Source of the DNA: Lonicera japonica
Taxonomy: Eukaryota > Streptophyta > Magnoliopsida > Dipsacales > Caprifoliaceae
Assembly (NCBI GenBank): GCA_021464415.1
Contig: CM038464.1
Location: 56,843,328-56,907,327, forward strand
Direction: 5' to 3'
DNA length: 64,000 nucleotides
Shown here: positions 45,210-57,683 of the stretch, in pieces
Layout of the letters: every line of letters begins with the position of its first letter
How positions within the stretch are numbered: position 1 is the first letter of the stretch
The notes under the pieces: generated by a model
What the model saw: only the letters and a program-made list of their open reading frames with translations
Database searches by the model: none
What the model was told of the DNA's origin: nothing
Made by a program: the position numbers and the translations under genes

Positions 45210-46550
45210 TGTAGGTCGAAAAATACTCTAGAGGGGGGGTGAATAGGATTTTTGAACTTAATAGAATTTTTAAAAACCGTTTTAAAAATATTTGAAGTCT
45301 ATATCAAACAATTAAGCAAAATACTCAAGCACTCCCAAGTAGAAGAAAAATATAGCAATTAATAAGAAAGCAAGAGATAGAAAGATTAAACCAATAGAAG
45401 ACGAAGACTTTTTGTCCACAAGGTTCGGCTTGTTAGCCCCTACTTTTGCGCCCGGATAGTTTCCCGAGAATTTTCACTAATACTGATCTTCTTCCGGGTG
45501 AAGATCAAACCTTTACAAGTGTTTTCTTCTCACACAATCTTACAAGTATTGATTCACTCACAATACTCACAAGAATTGACTCTAGCTAGACTATGAGATA
45601 CACCTCTCACAAATATGATTTGAATGAGTTTTGGTGGCTAACACCAATGTACAATAGCTCTTAAATGTTTGAAAGATTACAAATGAAGCTCACATTAAGA
45701 GATATCAAGATTGATCAATAAAAAGCTCAAATATGAAGAATATGATCAATGTAATAGCTTGTATACTTAAATAATGAGGATATATGAAAAATGAGTTTTT
45801 ATGATCATTCAAGTGTGCAAAAATGTGTCTAAGGCCTCATATAAATAGCTTGTAAAAGGATATGGCCATTTGAAGTGGTTACAAGGAGTTATGGTGCAAA
45901 ACTAGACATTTACCAACTTTCCAATGGCTAGTTTTTGGCCTTGTAGTCGACTCACCCTTGGACCATGTAGTCGACTACATGGTGTAGTCGACTCACCAAT
46001 AATGCATGTAGTTGACTACATGTTTCTGGAATTCTACCACAAGCCAAACTTTAAATCAACCAAACTTTTGGGGAGTGTTTTAGAGGTTATTCTAAGCATG
46101 TTGGAGTTGGTTTTGAGCATAAAATCAACCGGTTAAATTAGATATGAGTTTTACAAGAAAACCAATTTATATGAAATAACTTTGTAAATAAGGTTCAATT
46201 CAAACTTTGATTTTGAATGCAATGAATGATACATAATCATGGTTGAGCTAGTTTGTGATCAATGATAATATCTTTACAAAAAGCTAAGCACTCACTCGTT
46301 ATCTTGAGTTTGAATGCACCATATTTTTCCATCTTGATACATGATATCTTGAGTTCATGTGATGTTGAGAGGATCTCATGAAGAGGTGAGAATCTTGATA
46401 TGGGTTATGGATTTGGTCCTCGAGATACTTCAAAAATCCAATGGAGCTTGTTAAACTGATTTAAGCTAAATTTATTTAAGACACTTGTTAAATACACATG
46501 ATTAACTTTTTGTCATTATCAAAATTAGATTTAGACCTTCTAGGTCAACA
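45210..46550 (-). mobile_element. 5' LTR of copia E
   Basis: Bounded by TGTAGG and GGTCAACA on the plus strand, 1341 bp. It shares CTAGAGGGGGGGTGAATAGG-type sequence with the solo LTR at 12780. GTAGTCGACT palindromes lie at 45940-46020, upstream of an AT-rich TATA region near 45840 when read on the minus strand. No matching duplication is found because the partner LTR is missing. Confidence 0.8.
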
Positions 46551-46599
46551 TCTTCCTTTTGCTCTCCATTCCAAGGTTAATCACCAGAGGAACATATAT

Positions 46600-47788
46600 G
46601 GCATACATAGACGTGCATCAGGGTGCATATAAAGAGCTCTATGGTGAATTGTAAAGTAAATAAATTATAACATACTTGGAGGTGAGATGGGAACTTGGCG
46701 CAGAGGGAGGATGCCTATGGACTCGACAGGCATGGCGGAGGGGTCCTTCTCAATAAGCACCACGAATACATGGTTTGTTCAACTCGAGCTCCTCCACAGT
46801 TTTGATAGCCTTGTCCATGTTCGATGGCCTGTGACCAAGCCAAAGCTCTAGACTATCTCTAGAGCTATTATCTTTGCGTAGTGCTTCAACGTGAACCTCT
46901 TGGCATCATCTAGCTAAGGGGTAGACACGGGAGTAAGCATCTTCTCCTTCACTGCAAAGAATAAAAATGACACATAAAGAGTTAGCTCGAGAAATGTCAA
47001 AAAATCATAAAAGGGGAGTGAGTGATCTTATGAATGGTGTTAGGCTCGGTGAACCAAATCTTCAGGTCCATAATGCTGGGACAGTCGACCACGTGTTCCC
47101 AGCCCGTCCTAAAAACGAAGAAGAATCTCTTCTTCCAATGAGAATGTTGTAGGAAAGATTCTAAATGAGCTTGGAAGCTCCCAACCTGCTTAGATAGCTA
47201 AGGGCCCTATGTTTCTTGCTCATTCCGTCCTTGGGTTGAAACATAGTGAGAAATTCCTCTGTCGTAACCTCGTGGCTCCTGGCAGACATGTCTTTGAATA
47301 TCAGAATGAGGCCTATCAGGAAACTCCACATGTTCGATAACAGCTGGACGGGGCCAGGTCAAAAGCTGCAAGTAACTCCCTTAAGTGATTATCCATAGGA
47401 AATCGAAACCCTCGTTCGAAAGCGAATTCATAGAAACATACCTCGCATGTCTATAATAGCATGACCTCTCCTCCAAGTCGAGAACCCTAATCCTAACACT
47501 AGTAGAGATTTGGTATCTAGCCCTGAACGTTGGGATATCTGTCACAAAAAATTTAGAAAGAATAGATAATACCGACAGGGAACTAATGTACTCTGAATAC
47601 GCCTTAATGGCGTCCTCAGAAAAACCGATCATTGGTGGAAAGAAAATGGTGGTGACTAGCTCATCACTATACATGATAGAGATGGTTCTGTGTTGAGGAA
47701 CAGGAACCGAAGCCGCATTATAAGAGCATCCTGCCTCTATTTGAAGAGGGATCTCTTGGGTTAGGCCTTGGCTGGTAAAGTGCTCCAT
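46600..47788 (-). pseudogene. Decayed gypsy-type putative plant transposon ORF
   Basis: The 135-residue frame from 47788 (MEHFTSQGLTQEIPL...) ends at 47381. Downstream pieces in other frames read LIGLILIFKDMSARSHEVTTEE, then SHWKKRFFFVFRTGWEHVVDC, then AKRFTLKHYAKIIALE. These fragments recall the 'putative gypsy type transposon' (Transposase_28-like) ORFs found in plant gypsy elements; the assignment rests on memory of that family's WK-RFFFV-W style and is tentative. A minus-strand TATA-like CTTATATAAACCCC lies near 48015. The ORF is antisense relative to the neighbouring LTR at 48345. Confidence 0.35.
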
Positions 47789-48344
47789 GAGTAACGTAAG
47801 AAAATGAAAAGGAGTAGTGGGTTTGAAGTGAGGAATAAAATTTATAAAATCCTTTAGAGAAACACTTGAGAACCACTTGAAAGAATTCTCTAAAGGGGTT
47901 CTATAGGCCGGGATAACGAAGAATGGGTACGATGAGTTTTTTGAGCTCTAAGGACGCCTAGGGTTTATGAAAGATGAAAAGTGAAAATTCTTCCTAAGGC
48001 AAAGGGGTTTATATAAGGTGTGTGGGATAAGTTAATTGCCCACTCATAGTCCCACTACCACACGTTAGCACGTTTTCCAAAAAATACAAAATTGGTGGGC
48101 ACGATATCTCTAAAAACGGTAACTGCCAAACGAAAAGCTTTAAATGGTGAAATAGTGGGAAGTAAATGAGGTTTTTGAAGTCAAGTATTTAACCCTTCAA
48201 AATTAATAACCCAAGATGGTCATCGAGAGCTCACACCGTGAATAGCTCGAGCCGTCAAAGCTCTGAGCTAACGTTGACTCTGAGTTGTGAGTTTATCCTC
48301 CCTATTGAGCTCTTTTAAGTTGAACGGCAAGGATATGGGGAAAT

Positions 48345-49226
48345 TGATGGTGCAAATTAGTAACCAAATTTATGCCGCCAATCACGAGCTGACACATGGC
48401 CTCCCACGTCAGTAGTGTATCATTTTTCCACGAATTGAGCCGGAGAGATCCGCTCGTAAGCTGACCCAGAGCCCGAGCTCCAAGGGACATTAGCGTTTAG
48501 TTTAAGGAGTCAATCTTGAGCAACAGATTACGGAGCTCCTAAAATAGAGCTCTCCCTGAGAGTTCCGTGCTCCTTGGCCAACCACTGTATCAGGGAAAGA
48601 CATTGACAGCATGGGCGACCACCACTTGCCCTATAGAACACGCAGAACCTCCACCACCTTCATTAAATGCACACCAACTGCATTTAATGCACAGGAATTC
48701 ATGGAGAAGTAAGGTCAGAGTTGGTGATGATCAAGGCATGGCTTTAGACCTGCTCTGTAAGCTCTTACATATGTTTCCTTTCAGTCATATATATAGAAGA
48801 AGGATTTACTTTTCTCAACTATCCTAATAACTTTTGAACAACCAAGAACAACACTGAGAGAATAGCAAAAAGAGCAAACAACATCTTGAAGAGGGATAGA
48901 GATACCGAGCATACGATAGAGCTCTTGATATAGAGAAGTTAGAATTTTTGTAGCTCAAAACATACTCTCATTATAATATTGTGATGATAGACTAGCTATA
49001 GAGATCACTGTGAGTTTGTAATATCCACTTAGTTATATCAATAACAAGGCAAAACCGAGCTTATAACTCTATTCCACAGAGGAGGACTAACTCGTATCTT
49101 CATAAGAGGCCAACCTCCTTTATACGTCTTTGACTCTTTTAGCTTATTGTGTTTATTGTTCCAATTATTTGATCCAATCATTTGACCGTGTGGTTTAACC
49201 TACCTTTCTAGCTTTTAGCATCAATA
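48345..49226 (+). mobile_element. LTR related to the solo LTR at 49449, probably a 3' LTR
   Basis: It aligns along its length with 49449-50258: GCTGACACRTGGC, CATTAAATGCACA...TTTAATGCAC, CATATATATA and CATTTGACYGTGTGGT. It starts TGATGGTGC and ends TAGCATCAATA, a decayed terminus. A purine-rich GGATATGGGGAAAT precedes it, suiting a polypurine tract. No clear duplication was found. Confidence 0.55.
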
Positions 49227-49448
49227 GGTTGTGTAAAATACAAATCCAATTTACACATCCACACCATCTTTATATCTCCTTAGTTTTTTACAAAAACTTT
49301 AAAATGGTATAACTAAAAATCTAAAAGTTAATTTTTAATACAATTTATATATTTGGAAACTACTCATCAAAATTTACAAATAAGATCTATTGTAACCATT
49401 AAATTTTGTATAAAAAAATTTCATACAAAACTATTAATGAATATTACA

Positions 49449-50258
49449 TGATAGTGCAAATTATTAATCTATTTTTTCCCGTTAATTACGAGCTGACACG
49501 TGGCTGTCCACGTCAGCTTCCAGCCTTGCCCTAGTAAGAGGAGCTCGGATGAGCCCTGTTGGATCATCAAAACAAGGATAGAGCCCCCTCGCCCAACCAC
49601 GCTGCCATAGTGGTTTATAGAGGTATGGGCGATTGTCGCCTACTCTGCAGAACGTGCAGAACCCCTCTGACCTGCATTAAATGCACATCAACTGCATTTA
49701 ATGCACGAAAATTCATAGAGAAGCAATGTCAGAGTCGGTACTGATCGAAGCATGGCTCCAGACCTGCTCTGGGAGCTCTTGCCACACGTTTCCTCCAGTC
49801 ATATATATACAAGAAACATTTACTTCTTTCAACAATCAAGTTTTAACCAAGCTCAAGCTAGCAACAACCAAAAAAAAACCAAGAACACTTTACGCATTTA
49901 TTGCAAGAAATAAGTGCAGGAAAAATATACCTCAACAATCCACCTCAGAGCTCCTAAGATGGAGAGATCAAATTCTGAGCGTCTTAATTTCCTTATTATT
50001 GTAGTATTGTAAGAATAGCCTAGCTTAAAGAGGGAGAGTGTTAACTTGTAACGTATACCCATTCATCGTAATACAAAGCTACCCGAGCTCTAAGCTCTAT
50101 TCCACAAAAAGGGGATTAACCAATATTTTCATACGAGGCCAACTTCCTTTATATATATATCTTCGACTCTGTTGGTCTATTGCATTTATTATCTCACTCA
50201 TTGATCCGATCATTTGACTGTGTGGTCTAAAATATCCTTCTAGATTTTAGCACCAACA
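49449..50258 (+). mobile_element. Solo LTR with TTACA duplication
   Basis: This 810-bp unit runs TGATAGTGC to CACCAACA and is flanked by TTACA (49444-49448 and 50259-50263). A TATA-like CATATATATAC lies near 49798. It contains the paired TTAAATGCAC units. Short frames inside are not genes. Confidence 0.8.
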
Positions 50259-50263
50259 TTACA

Positions 50264-51819
50264 TATAATGATACATTCTAATTGTGTGATTTTCATTGGT
50301 CCATTTAAATTTCACACATGAATACCATTAGAGTACAAAATGGATATGTGTATAATTTTTGTGTAAAACTCCCTTACGCATAGGATTTTACACAAAAATT
50401 ATACACAACTATTGAAAATGCTATAATATATCCACCTTAATAGAAAATGGTGATTTAATTATAAATATTAAAAAAAAAATAAACGGTAGTGATGTTTAAA
50501 ACAACTCAATTCACCTTCTCTTTCATTATTGTAAAGGGTCCCCGTTATAAACTCTCTTCAACACAAGTTGTTCGAGCCACTTTTCGCGGATTTACCGGAA
50601 TGTAACTTTATTAACGAGAATTAATCCCAAAATATGAAGCTTAGAACCCTTCGAAGATTTTATAAATCCTAATTTAGTTTTATTGTTTTGAACATGTCAC
50701 ATATGCTTTTTAAATCATGAATGAATTTGTTAGTGTTAAAAGCACTGGGTATCCGTTTTAAAGAGCTGGGGACAACGTTGAATTTAATTGGGGAGGCCTT
50801 GGGGCCGGATGTTTGGTTGTGGAAAATTAAGAAAGGTGTAAGAATTGCTAGACAACAATATTATTTCCTATAATTTTTAGCTTCCAATGTTTAATTGAAG
50901 GTGCTTTTGTTTTGGTCATGTAAAAGTTTGTTTTTTCTTCTTTTTTTTTTTGAAAAAAGGACGCAATATCGTTAAATCATGCTAATTATTTGGTTATATT
51001 TCTTTCTGGATATTTATAAATAATTTTAATTCATGGATATACTTCTAAATTTTAAAAAGGGTAATTTTGTAAAACTTGATTCAAAATTGCCATTAATCTA
51101 AGATGGATAAATTGCAAAATGTGATGGATAGAAACAAAATCACAAAACACAAAAAAATAAAACATTGGAACTCATCATTAAATTTCCAATAATTCCGAAA
51201 TTATTCCAAAGATTTGGAAGATTTTGAAAGTTTTGAAAATTCTGAAGATTCCAATTTCAAAACTTTTTTCCGAATTTCTAAAATTTTTAAAATTAGAATT
51301 GGAATGATATTTGAAATTCCAAAAAAAATTGGAAAAATTTCCGAGAAGGCATATTCCGTTCCGTTTGATGAACACTCTACACAAATCACTCTTCTCTTTT
51401 ATCAAATTCTCATAAAAATATATAGTTATGGAGTATATTGCTTGCATATTTTTTGATTGTTGATTTAAGCCCTAATTTGTTGAATGTTGATATGGAATTA
51501 TGGAGTATATTGCTTGCATATTTCTTGGTTGTTGATTTAAGCTACCTACAAATTCAATCGAATTTGATAAGAATGGTAGATAATCAAATACACCGAGACA
51601 TCAAATCAGATAAAAAGTCTTGTAGAAACAACAATAAAATAATAAAAACAAAAGCAACAACAATAATACTACGGTGTTATCCTGATTTAAGAGTCTGATT
51701 TTTTTTATCCTATTTATGTCCGCTGATTCGGTTGGCACTTAAACTACTAGTTTGTATAAATTTGACACCTCCGTTACATTCCCTTAATAAAGCTAATGGA
51801 GGAGGTGTCAATTCCATTA
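50264..51819. other. AT-rich intergenic sequence
   Basis: No gene or element with confident ends is seen. The open frames at 51178-51456 on both strands come from simple TTTTGAAATT-like sequence and are not credible. Two short direct copies of GGAGTATATTGCTTGCATATTT lie near 51431 and 51501. Confidence 0.4.
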
Positions 51820-52165
51820 ATAAATTTGTGGACCTGTAACTCTTTAATGCGATATCCAAATGACTGACTGTTCGAACCATCAGTTAGAACACGTTTCCCT
51901 TAACATGTTTCATGTTTTAGCCAAATTATAAATCACAAATCTCAAAGGTCTAATTAGCAGCTGAAGTTAGGGGGTTTACAAGGAGTAAAATAGTGGCACT
52001 TGCGTATGCAAACCCTCAAACTTCAGCGATTAATTAAACCTTTGAGATGTGTGATTCAGAATATTGCAAAATATGAAAGTTTTAGAGGGATATACACTCT
52101 AAGTAATGGTTCGAATAAGGAGTTATTTTGATATCGAATGAGAGAATTATGGGCAAGCAAAGTTG
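51820..52165. repeat. Imperfect foldback (MITE-like) inverted repeat
   Basis: The left arm (to about 51985) pairs with the right arm (from about 52003). Examples are GTTCGAACCAT with ATGGTTCGAAT, ATCTCAAAGGTCTAATTA with its counterpart TTAATTAAACCTTTGAGAT, and CTGAAGTTAGGGGGTTT with AAACCCTCAAACTTCAG. Arms are about 150 bp with a spacer near 15 bp. No coding sequence is present. Confidence 0.6.
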
Positions 52166-52446
52166 GTGAAAAAATTGTTTTTTTTTATTTATTTTTTACC
52201 TTAAATATGTTTTTTTAATTATTGCCTTAATTATTATTATTTTTTTAAATTTGGTAATTAATTGGGTCTATTTTTTAGAGTTTTTTGGCTTCAAATTATT
52301 AAATAATATAATTTTGAAGGTTGTTTTGTTGAAGGAAAAGGCAATGATATGGGGCCCCAATTTTCGTCGATATTAAGTTTTGCTTGGGGCCCCAAAATCT
52401 CTGGAGCCGACCCCTGGGGTTCAAACATTGCTATTAAAATTTTTTA

Positions 52447-53658
52447 GGGACATTTGTACTTGGGTACCCGAAGTTTTATCATAATGGTATTTTGGTATCC
52501 TAAGTTTTTAATATTGGTATCTTGTTATTTTGATACCCATTTTTGACGATGTTTCTATTAATTGACCATGAAATGCCTTGTAAAATGACAAAAATACCCT
52601 TTTGATTGTTAGAACACATTTTTCTTCTTCCTTGTAACACTAATAGCTCCATTGAAGCTTGTCACACTAAAAACTTCATTAAATTGAAACTTATAACACA
52701 AATTCTATTGAAGTTTATACTCTATTACTTAAATTTAAAATAAGATAATTACTTCCAACGCAATCTTTACATACTTCTCATTTTCTACAATTACTTTCTT
52801 TTTTCTTTCAATTAATAAATGAATGATTTCATATTCATCTTATTCAATTAACAAATTATTTGATTATTTACAAGTGGGTACTGTGGATTTCAAAAAAAAA
52901 TTCACTTGTTCTCTTATCGTAACTTTAAGCACATGCAAGCAACCAACTAGTCTTCAGTGCTCAGACAAAGAGCAGGGGAAATATATGGGTATCCTTCAGG
53001 ACTGACAAATGCATATAACCTATTTATTAAAATGCTGAAGATAATGTTTAGATTTGTTTTATATGAGCTCCACATAGGTCATATACAATGGAAAAGAAAT
53101 TCCACAACTACTCGCCGGCGAAGGATGATGACGGTGATTTGGAATTTATCCACCATCGTCGTCGGCGAAGGAGAAGAAGCGATTATTTATTCTTTAAAAC
53201 TCTTCATGAACATGTCGAGATCTTGACTCGTCTAAAATGCCATCTCTGATTCTCTTCACTTTCGGTGAGCCAAACTCCCACTCAATTGATTCATATCCTG
53301 GTGGCCATGGAACTTGCATTTTTTTTTTGGAGGGTGGGGAGGGGGGGGAGGAAGATGAACATGAATATGAAAGGTGGGAAATTGATCACGAATGATGAAG
53401 AAGACGAAGTGGTGGGGCAAGTGGATGGAGAGAAGGAAGAAATGGGGGATATTTGGGACAAAAGGTTATTTTTGGTATAACACGTATATTTTTTTCTTTT
53501 GACTTAACATATTAAGTTGTTCAACTAACAGAACCATCAGAAATAGGTACCAAAATACTATTAAATTGAAAATGAGTACCAAGATACTAATATGTAAAAG
53601 TTGGGGGTACCAAAATACCATTTTAATAAAACTTTGGGTACTTAAGTACAAATGTCCC
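52447..53658. mobile_element. Non-autonomous DNA element with long terminal inverted repeats
   Basis: The termini GGGACATTTGTACTTGGGTA (left) and TACTTAAGTACAAATGTCCC (right) are inverted copies. Similarity extends inward about 160-200 bp (GGTATTTTGGTA opposite TACCAAAATACC). Long inverted repeats without transposase suit a Mutator-like non-autonomous element. The AT-rich flanks make a 9-bp duplication uncertain. The middle (53090-53460) is richer in GC and GA (CTCGCCGGCGAAGGATG) than its surroundings and might be captured sequence. Confidence 0.6.
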
Positions 53659-54808
53659 CATTTTTTTAATAAAACAGTTAGCAATTTGTAAAATTAACCT
53701 TCAAGAAATATAACGAAGAGCATGGTGTGAAGCATATTTACGTAATTAAATACTGACACCAAAAGAGTGGCTCGTGATTTATAACAAGGGATGCACGCTT
53801 ATTATTACTTAAACCTAAACTAAGCTAACCAGTTCCAAGTTTTTTGTACCCAATTCAAACCAATTATACAGAAAAAACAAACCAATCTAAATCAAACAAC
53901 AACAGATTGATTCGGATTGGGTCGTTGGTCATAAAATTTACTTTAAGAAAAATTAAAGATACGTAGGTCTAAAAGAAATAATTGACCCAACACTTCTACA
54001 TTTATTTTAATGTCAAGGACCAAAGACTTGAGCTGTTAATGATATATTTTAAACTTATTAGCTTTCCATGTGATAATGTCTAATGAATTTAAAAAGTATT
54101 TAAGTATAATCAAATTTTAAATTGGTAGGAGTTCAAAGGAAATGAAACCTCTTTTGAATTTTGATTAGTATTAATCAATTATTATTATTATTATTATTAG
54201 TTTATCATTTATAGTATATATTAATTGTGCAAGATACTTGTGAATAAGTTCACCAATAGTATTAAAGACTACATAATACCCATAAACATACTAAACATAA
54301 GTAACGTATTATTAACTATTTAAAAGGCCCAAAAAATTGAGTGCCTGAGTTGGCCTCCGAAACCACGACTTTGAACCATATCCTGGCCTCTTTAATATCG
54401 TGCACGACACAGTTCAAAGTCGCAGTTTCAGTTTGGGCAATACGGACCAATTCACTATTTAAAAGGCCTAAAAAATTACAAAGAAATACGAAAAAATTCT
54501 TCAGTATGAGATTAATAATATAGATCAATTAAATAAGCATAATAACATTATTTAGTACAAATTATGTAGCTTACATCGAAATACCAATATCTGTCACACT
54601 TGTTAATACAATATTATATCATAATTTAATAAATATATAATAATACAATCTGAATCATCATCGTTTATATAGTGCATATAACAATATTTGATGAATCATT
54701 GTCCCTAAATACAACAAAAATGTGCAAAATTAGAGACGTATGTACCACCACCTATGGACATATGGTGAAAAATACCTACCATTATGCTCATATATATATA
54801 TATATATA
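53659..54808. other. AT-rich intergenic sequence
   Basis: No gene is seen. A CTATTTAAAAGGCC(C/T)AAAAAATT direct repeat occurs near 54316 and 54456, enclosing inverted copies of GACTTTGAAC. A (TTA)n run is at 54180-54200 and a (TA)n run at 54790-54808. Confidence 0.4.
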
Positions 54809-56971
54809 CTAGGGTATACCCGTGCCATCCGGCACGGTAAATTAAATAAGAATTGATAATAAGATAAAAAGAAGTAATGTGTAATGAATCTAAATCGACA
54901 AATTTAGGTTCAATATATCTTCAAGCTAGAAAAACTAAAAGTAGACCAAATTGGATCGACTTGTTTTTAAATTTTAAAGAATTTTTTAATCATATTTTTT
55001 TATCTTATTTTGATCTCGGAAAAATAAGTTTTTAACAAATTAAACTCAAGGCCTTAATGTGAAAATAATTCAATTATGTCTGTTGGTATGATTTGAAAAT
55101 AGTTTAATAATTTGACTGATATATATTGTTATCATTCCTAAAAATGACATACTGAGATGACCAATAATATATGAGCACATAAAGTACGTCCTTAAATGTT
55201 ATTCAATAATTTTTATTAGTTTTTTAAATAATTCTATATTCATGATGGATCTCGTTTAATTGATATTGATTAGTAGATTTTAAATATTAAATTTTGAATT
55301 TTTTATTTTAAGTTATGACATTTTTAATATAAAAAAAATGATTGGTGTGTGAAAATTTATTGTGTGCATATTATTAGTGTTAAATGTTACTCAATAATTT
55401 ATTTATTTTTATATAATTCTATAGTCATGATGGATCTTGTTTAATTGATCTTGATTAGTAGATTTAAATATTAATTTTTTATTAAATTTCTTGATTAGTA
55501 TATTTTAAATATTAAATATTAATTTTTTTTTATTTTAAGATGAATCTTGTTTAATTGATCTTGATTACTATATTTAAATATTAATTTTGTTATAAATTTT
55601 CTTCATTAGTATAGTTTAAATATTAAATTTTTTATTTTAAGTTATGACATTTTTAATGTAAAAAAAAATTATTGGTGTGTGAAAGTTTACTTTGTATATA
55701 TTATTGGTGTTAAATATTACTTAATAATTTTTATTTTTTTTACATAATTTTATAGTCATGATGGATCTTATTTAATTGATCTTGATTAGTAGATTTTAAA
55801 TATTAAATTTTTATTAAATTTTGAATTTTTTATTTTAAGTTATGGCATTTTTAATATTGATTAGTAGATTTTAAATATTAATTTTTTATTAAATTTTGAA
55901 TTTTTTATTTTAAGTTATGGCATTTTTAATATTGATTAGTAGATTTTAAATATTAAATTTTGAATTTTTTATTTTAAGTTATGACATTTTTAATATAGAA
56001 AAAATGATTGGTGTGTGAAAATTTATTGTGTGCATATTATTAGTGTTAAATGTTACTAAATAATTTATTTATTTTTACATAATTCTATAGTAATGATGGA
56101 TCTTGTTTAATTGATCTTGTTTAGTAGATTTAAATATTATTTTTTTATTAAATTTCTTGATTAGTATATTTTAAATATTAAATATTAATTTTTTTTTATT
56201 TTAAGATGAATCTTGTTTAATTGATCTTGATTAGTATATTTAAATATTAATTTATTGGTGTGTGAAAGTTTACTTTGTGTATATTATTGGTGTTAAATAT
56301 TACTTAATAATTTTTATTTTTTTTACATAATTTTATAGTCATGATGGATCTTGTTTAATTGATCTTGATTAGTAGATTTTAAATATTAAATTTTGAATTT
56401 TTTATTTTAAGTTATGGCATTTTTAATATAGAAAAAATTATTGGTGTGAGTGTTTTAATTCTGATGTGACATCTTGATGTCTGTATAAAATTCATCTAAT
56501 GAAGTAGAGTTAATGCACGCCATAATATGTATATTTTCAACCATTAGATTTTTATACTTTTTGAGAATAAATTTAGTCAAACTTGATGTTTTATAATATA
56601 GATAATGTATGTCCTTAAATGTTATACAATAATTTTTCTTGATTTTTTTTGCATAATTATATAGTCATGATGGATCTTGTTTAATTGATCTTGATTAGTA
56701 GATTTTAAATATTAAATTTTTATTAAATTTTGAATTTTTTATTTTTAGTTATGGCATTTTTAATGTAGACAAAATTATTAGTATGTGAGAGTTTATTGTG
56801 TGTATATTATTGGTGTGAGCGTTTTAACTTTGATGTGACATCTTGATGTGTGTATAAAACTCATCTAATGGTGTAGAACTAATGCACACCATAACATGTG
56901 TATTTTTAACCATTAGATTCTTATATTTTTTGGAAAAAAATTTAGTCAAAGATGGTGTTTTATAATATAGA
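54809..56971 (-). mobile_element. Non-autonomous Helitron
   Basis: On the minus strand it begins TCTATATTATAAAACACC at 56971, preceded by A. It ends in a hairpin with a 7-bp stem (CCGTGCC/GGCACGG, plus-strand 820-826 and 831-837 after 54000), seven bases, then CTAG at 54809, followed by T. A|TC...CTAG|T with a hairpin about 11 bases from the end is the Helitron signature. A second 5' terminus (TCTATATTATAAAACATC) lies at 56602. The interior is made of tandem AT-rich units with TCATGATGGATCTTGTTT and GATCTTGATTAGTAGATT. No Rep/helicase gene is present. Confidence 0.8.
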
Positions 56972-57437
56972 TATTATTTTTGTATTTAGGTCTGCATATA
57001 TTGTAGAGAACAAAAAGAAGAAAAAGAAGGAAAGAAAGATATACCTGGAGTATATGAAGAAATGAGTAGAAGTATGTTTGTATTTTCAAGCATATGAAGA
57101 AATGAACTAATGAAGAGGTTGTGAAGAAGGAATCTCGTGAGTTGTAATTTTAGTAACTTTTTTTTTTAACATGATGCAACTTTATTTTTTTTCCTTTGCT
57201 TTCTCTAGTTCTCTTTGTTTTGTCTACTACTAGCAGGAATACTATTTTGTCCAAAGTAATTTGACTATTTGAGACATAAAAATAAAAATACTGAGAGTTG
57301 ATCATATGGAGGAGACCGGTAGATGTCAAATTGTTATTATAACTTAATATAATTAAATTCGTGATATTTTAAAATATCACCGATATTTCAATTTTGTATT
57401 GCAACAAAAAGAAAATTGACTAAAGTGACATAATTGA
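56972..57437. other. AT-rich sequence upstream of LINE remnant
   Basis: No gene is recognised. GAGAGTTGATCATATGGAGG and GAGACCGGTAGATG at 57293-57335 reappear in swapped order at 57447-57495, so a piece of the LINE 3' end is duplicated here. Confidence 0.4.
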
Positions 57438-57680
57438 ATGAAATTATGGAGGAGACCGGTAGATGCCGTGATAAGGAGAGTTGATCATATGGAGGGAAGC
57501 TTAGTTGTTAGAGGCAGAGGAAGATCGAGAAAAACTATAGGTGAAACTATTAAGAAGGATTTAGAGGCAAATGGTTTCACTATAGATATGATTCATGACA
57601 GGCCACTATGGCGTCGTTTGATCCATGTAGCAGACCCCACCTAGTGGGATAAAGGCTTGTTGTTGTTGTTGTTGTTGTTT
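57438..57680 (+). mobile_element. 5'-truncated RTE-like LINE 3' end
   Basis: The frame RRPVDAVIRRVDHMEGSLV, GRGRSRKTIGETIKKDLEAN, HDRPLWRRLIHVADPT is the extreme C-terminus of plant RTE-type LINE ORF2. It ends at TAG, then GGGATAAAGGCTTG and a (TTG)n tail at 57656-57677. Only the last 60-odd codons remain. The tail abuts PPR coding sequence. Confidence 0.75.
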
Positions 57681-57683
57681 TCC

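Noticed and set aside
48345..50258. A single two-LTR element with a 220-bp interior
   Set aside because: The right copy alone has its own perfect TTACA duplication, so it is an independent solo LTR rather than a partner LTR.
51178..51456. Overlapping frames of 80-89 residues on both strands
   Set aside because: Low-complexity TTTGAAAATT-type sequence; residue composition is repetitive and unlike any known protein.
54316..54528. Small ORFs on both strands around inverted GACTTTGAAC
   Set aside because: Short, overlapping on both strands, and explained by a local inverted and direct repeat; no domain recognised.
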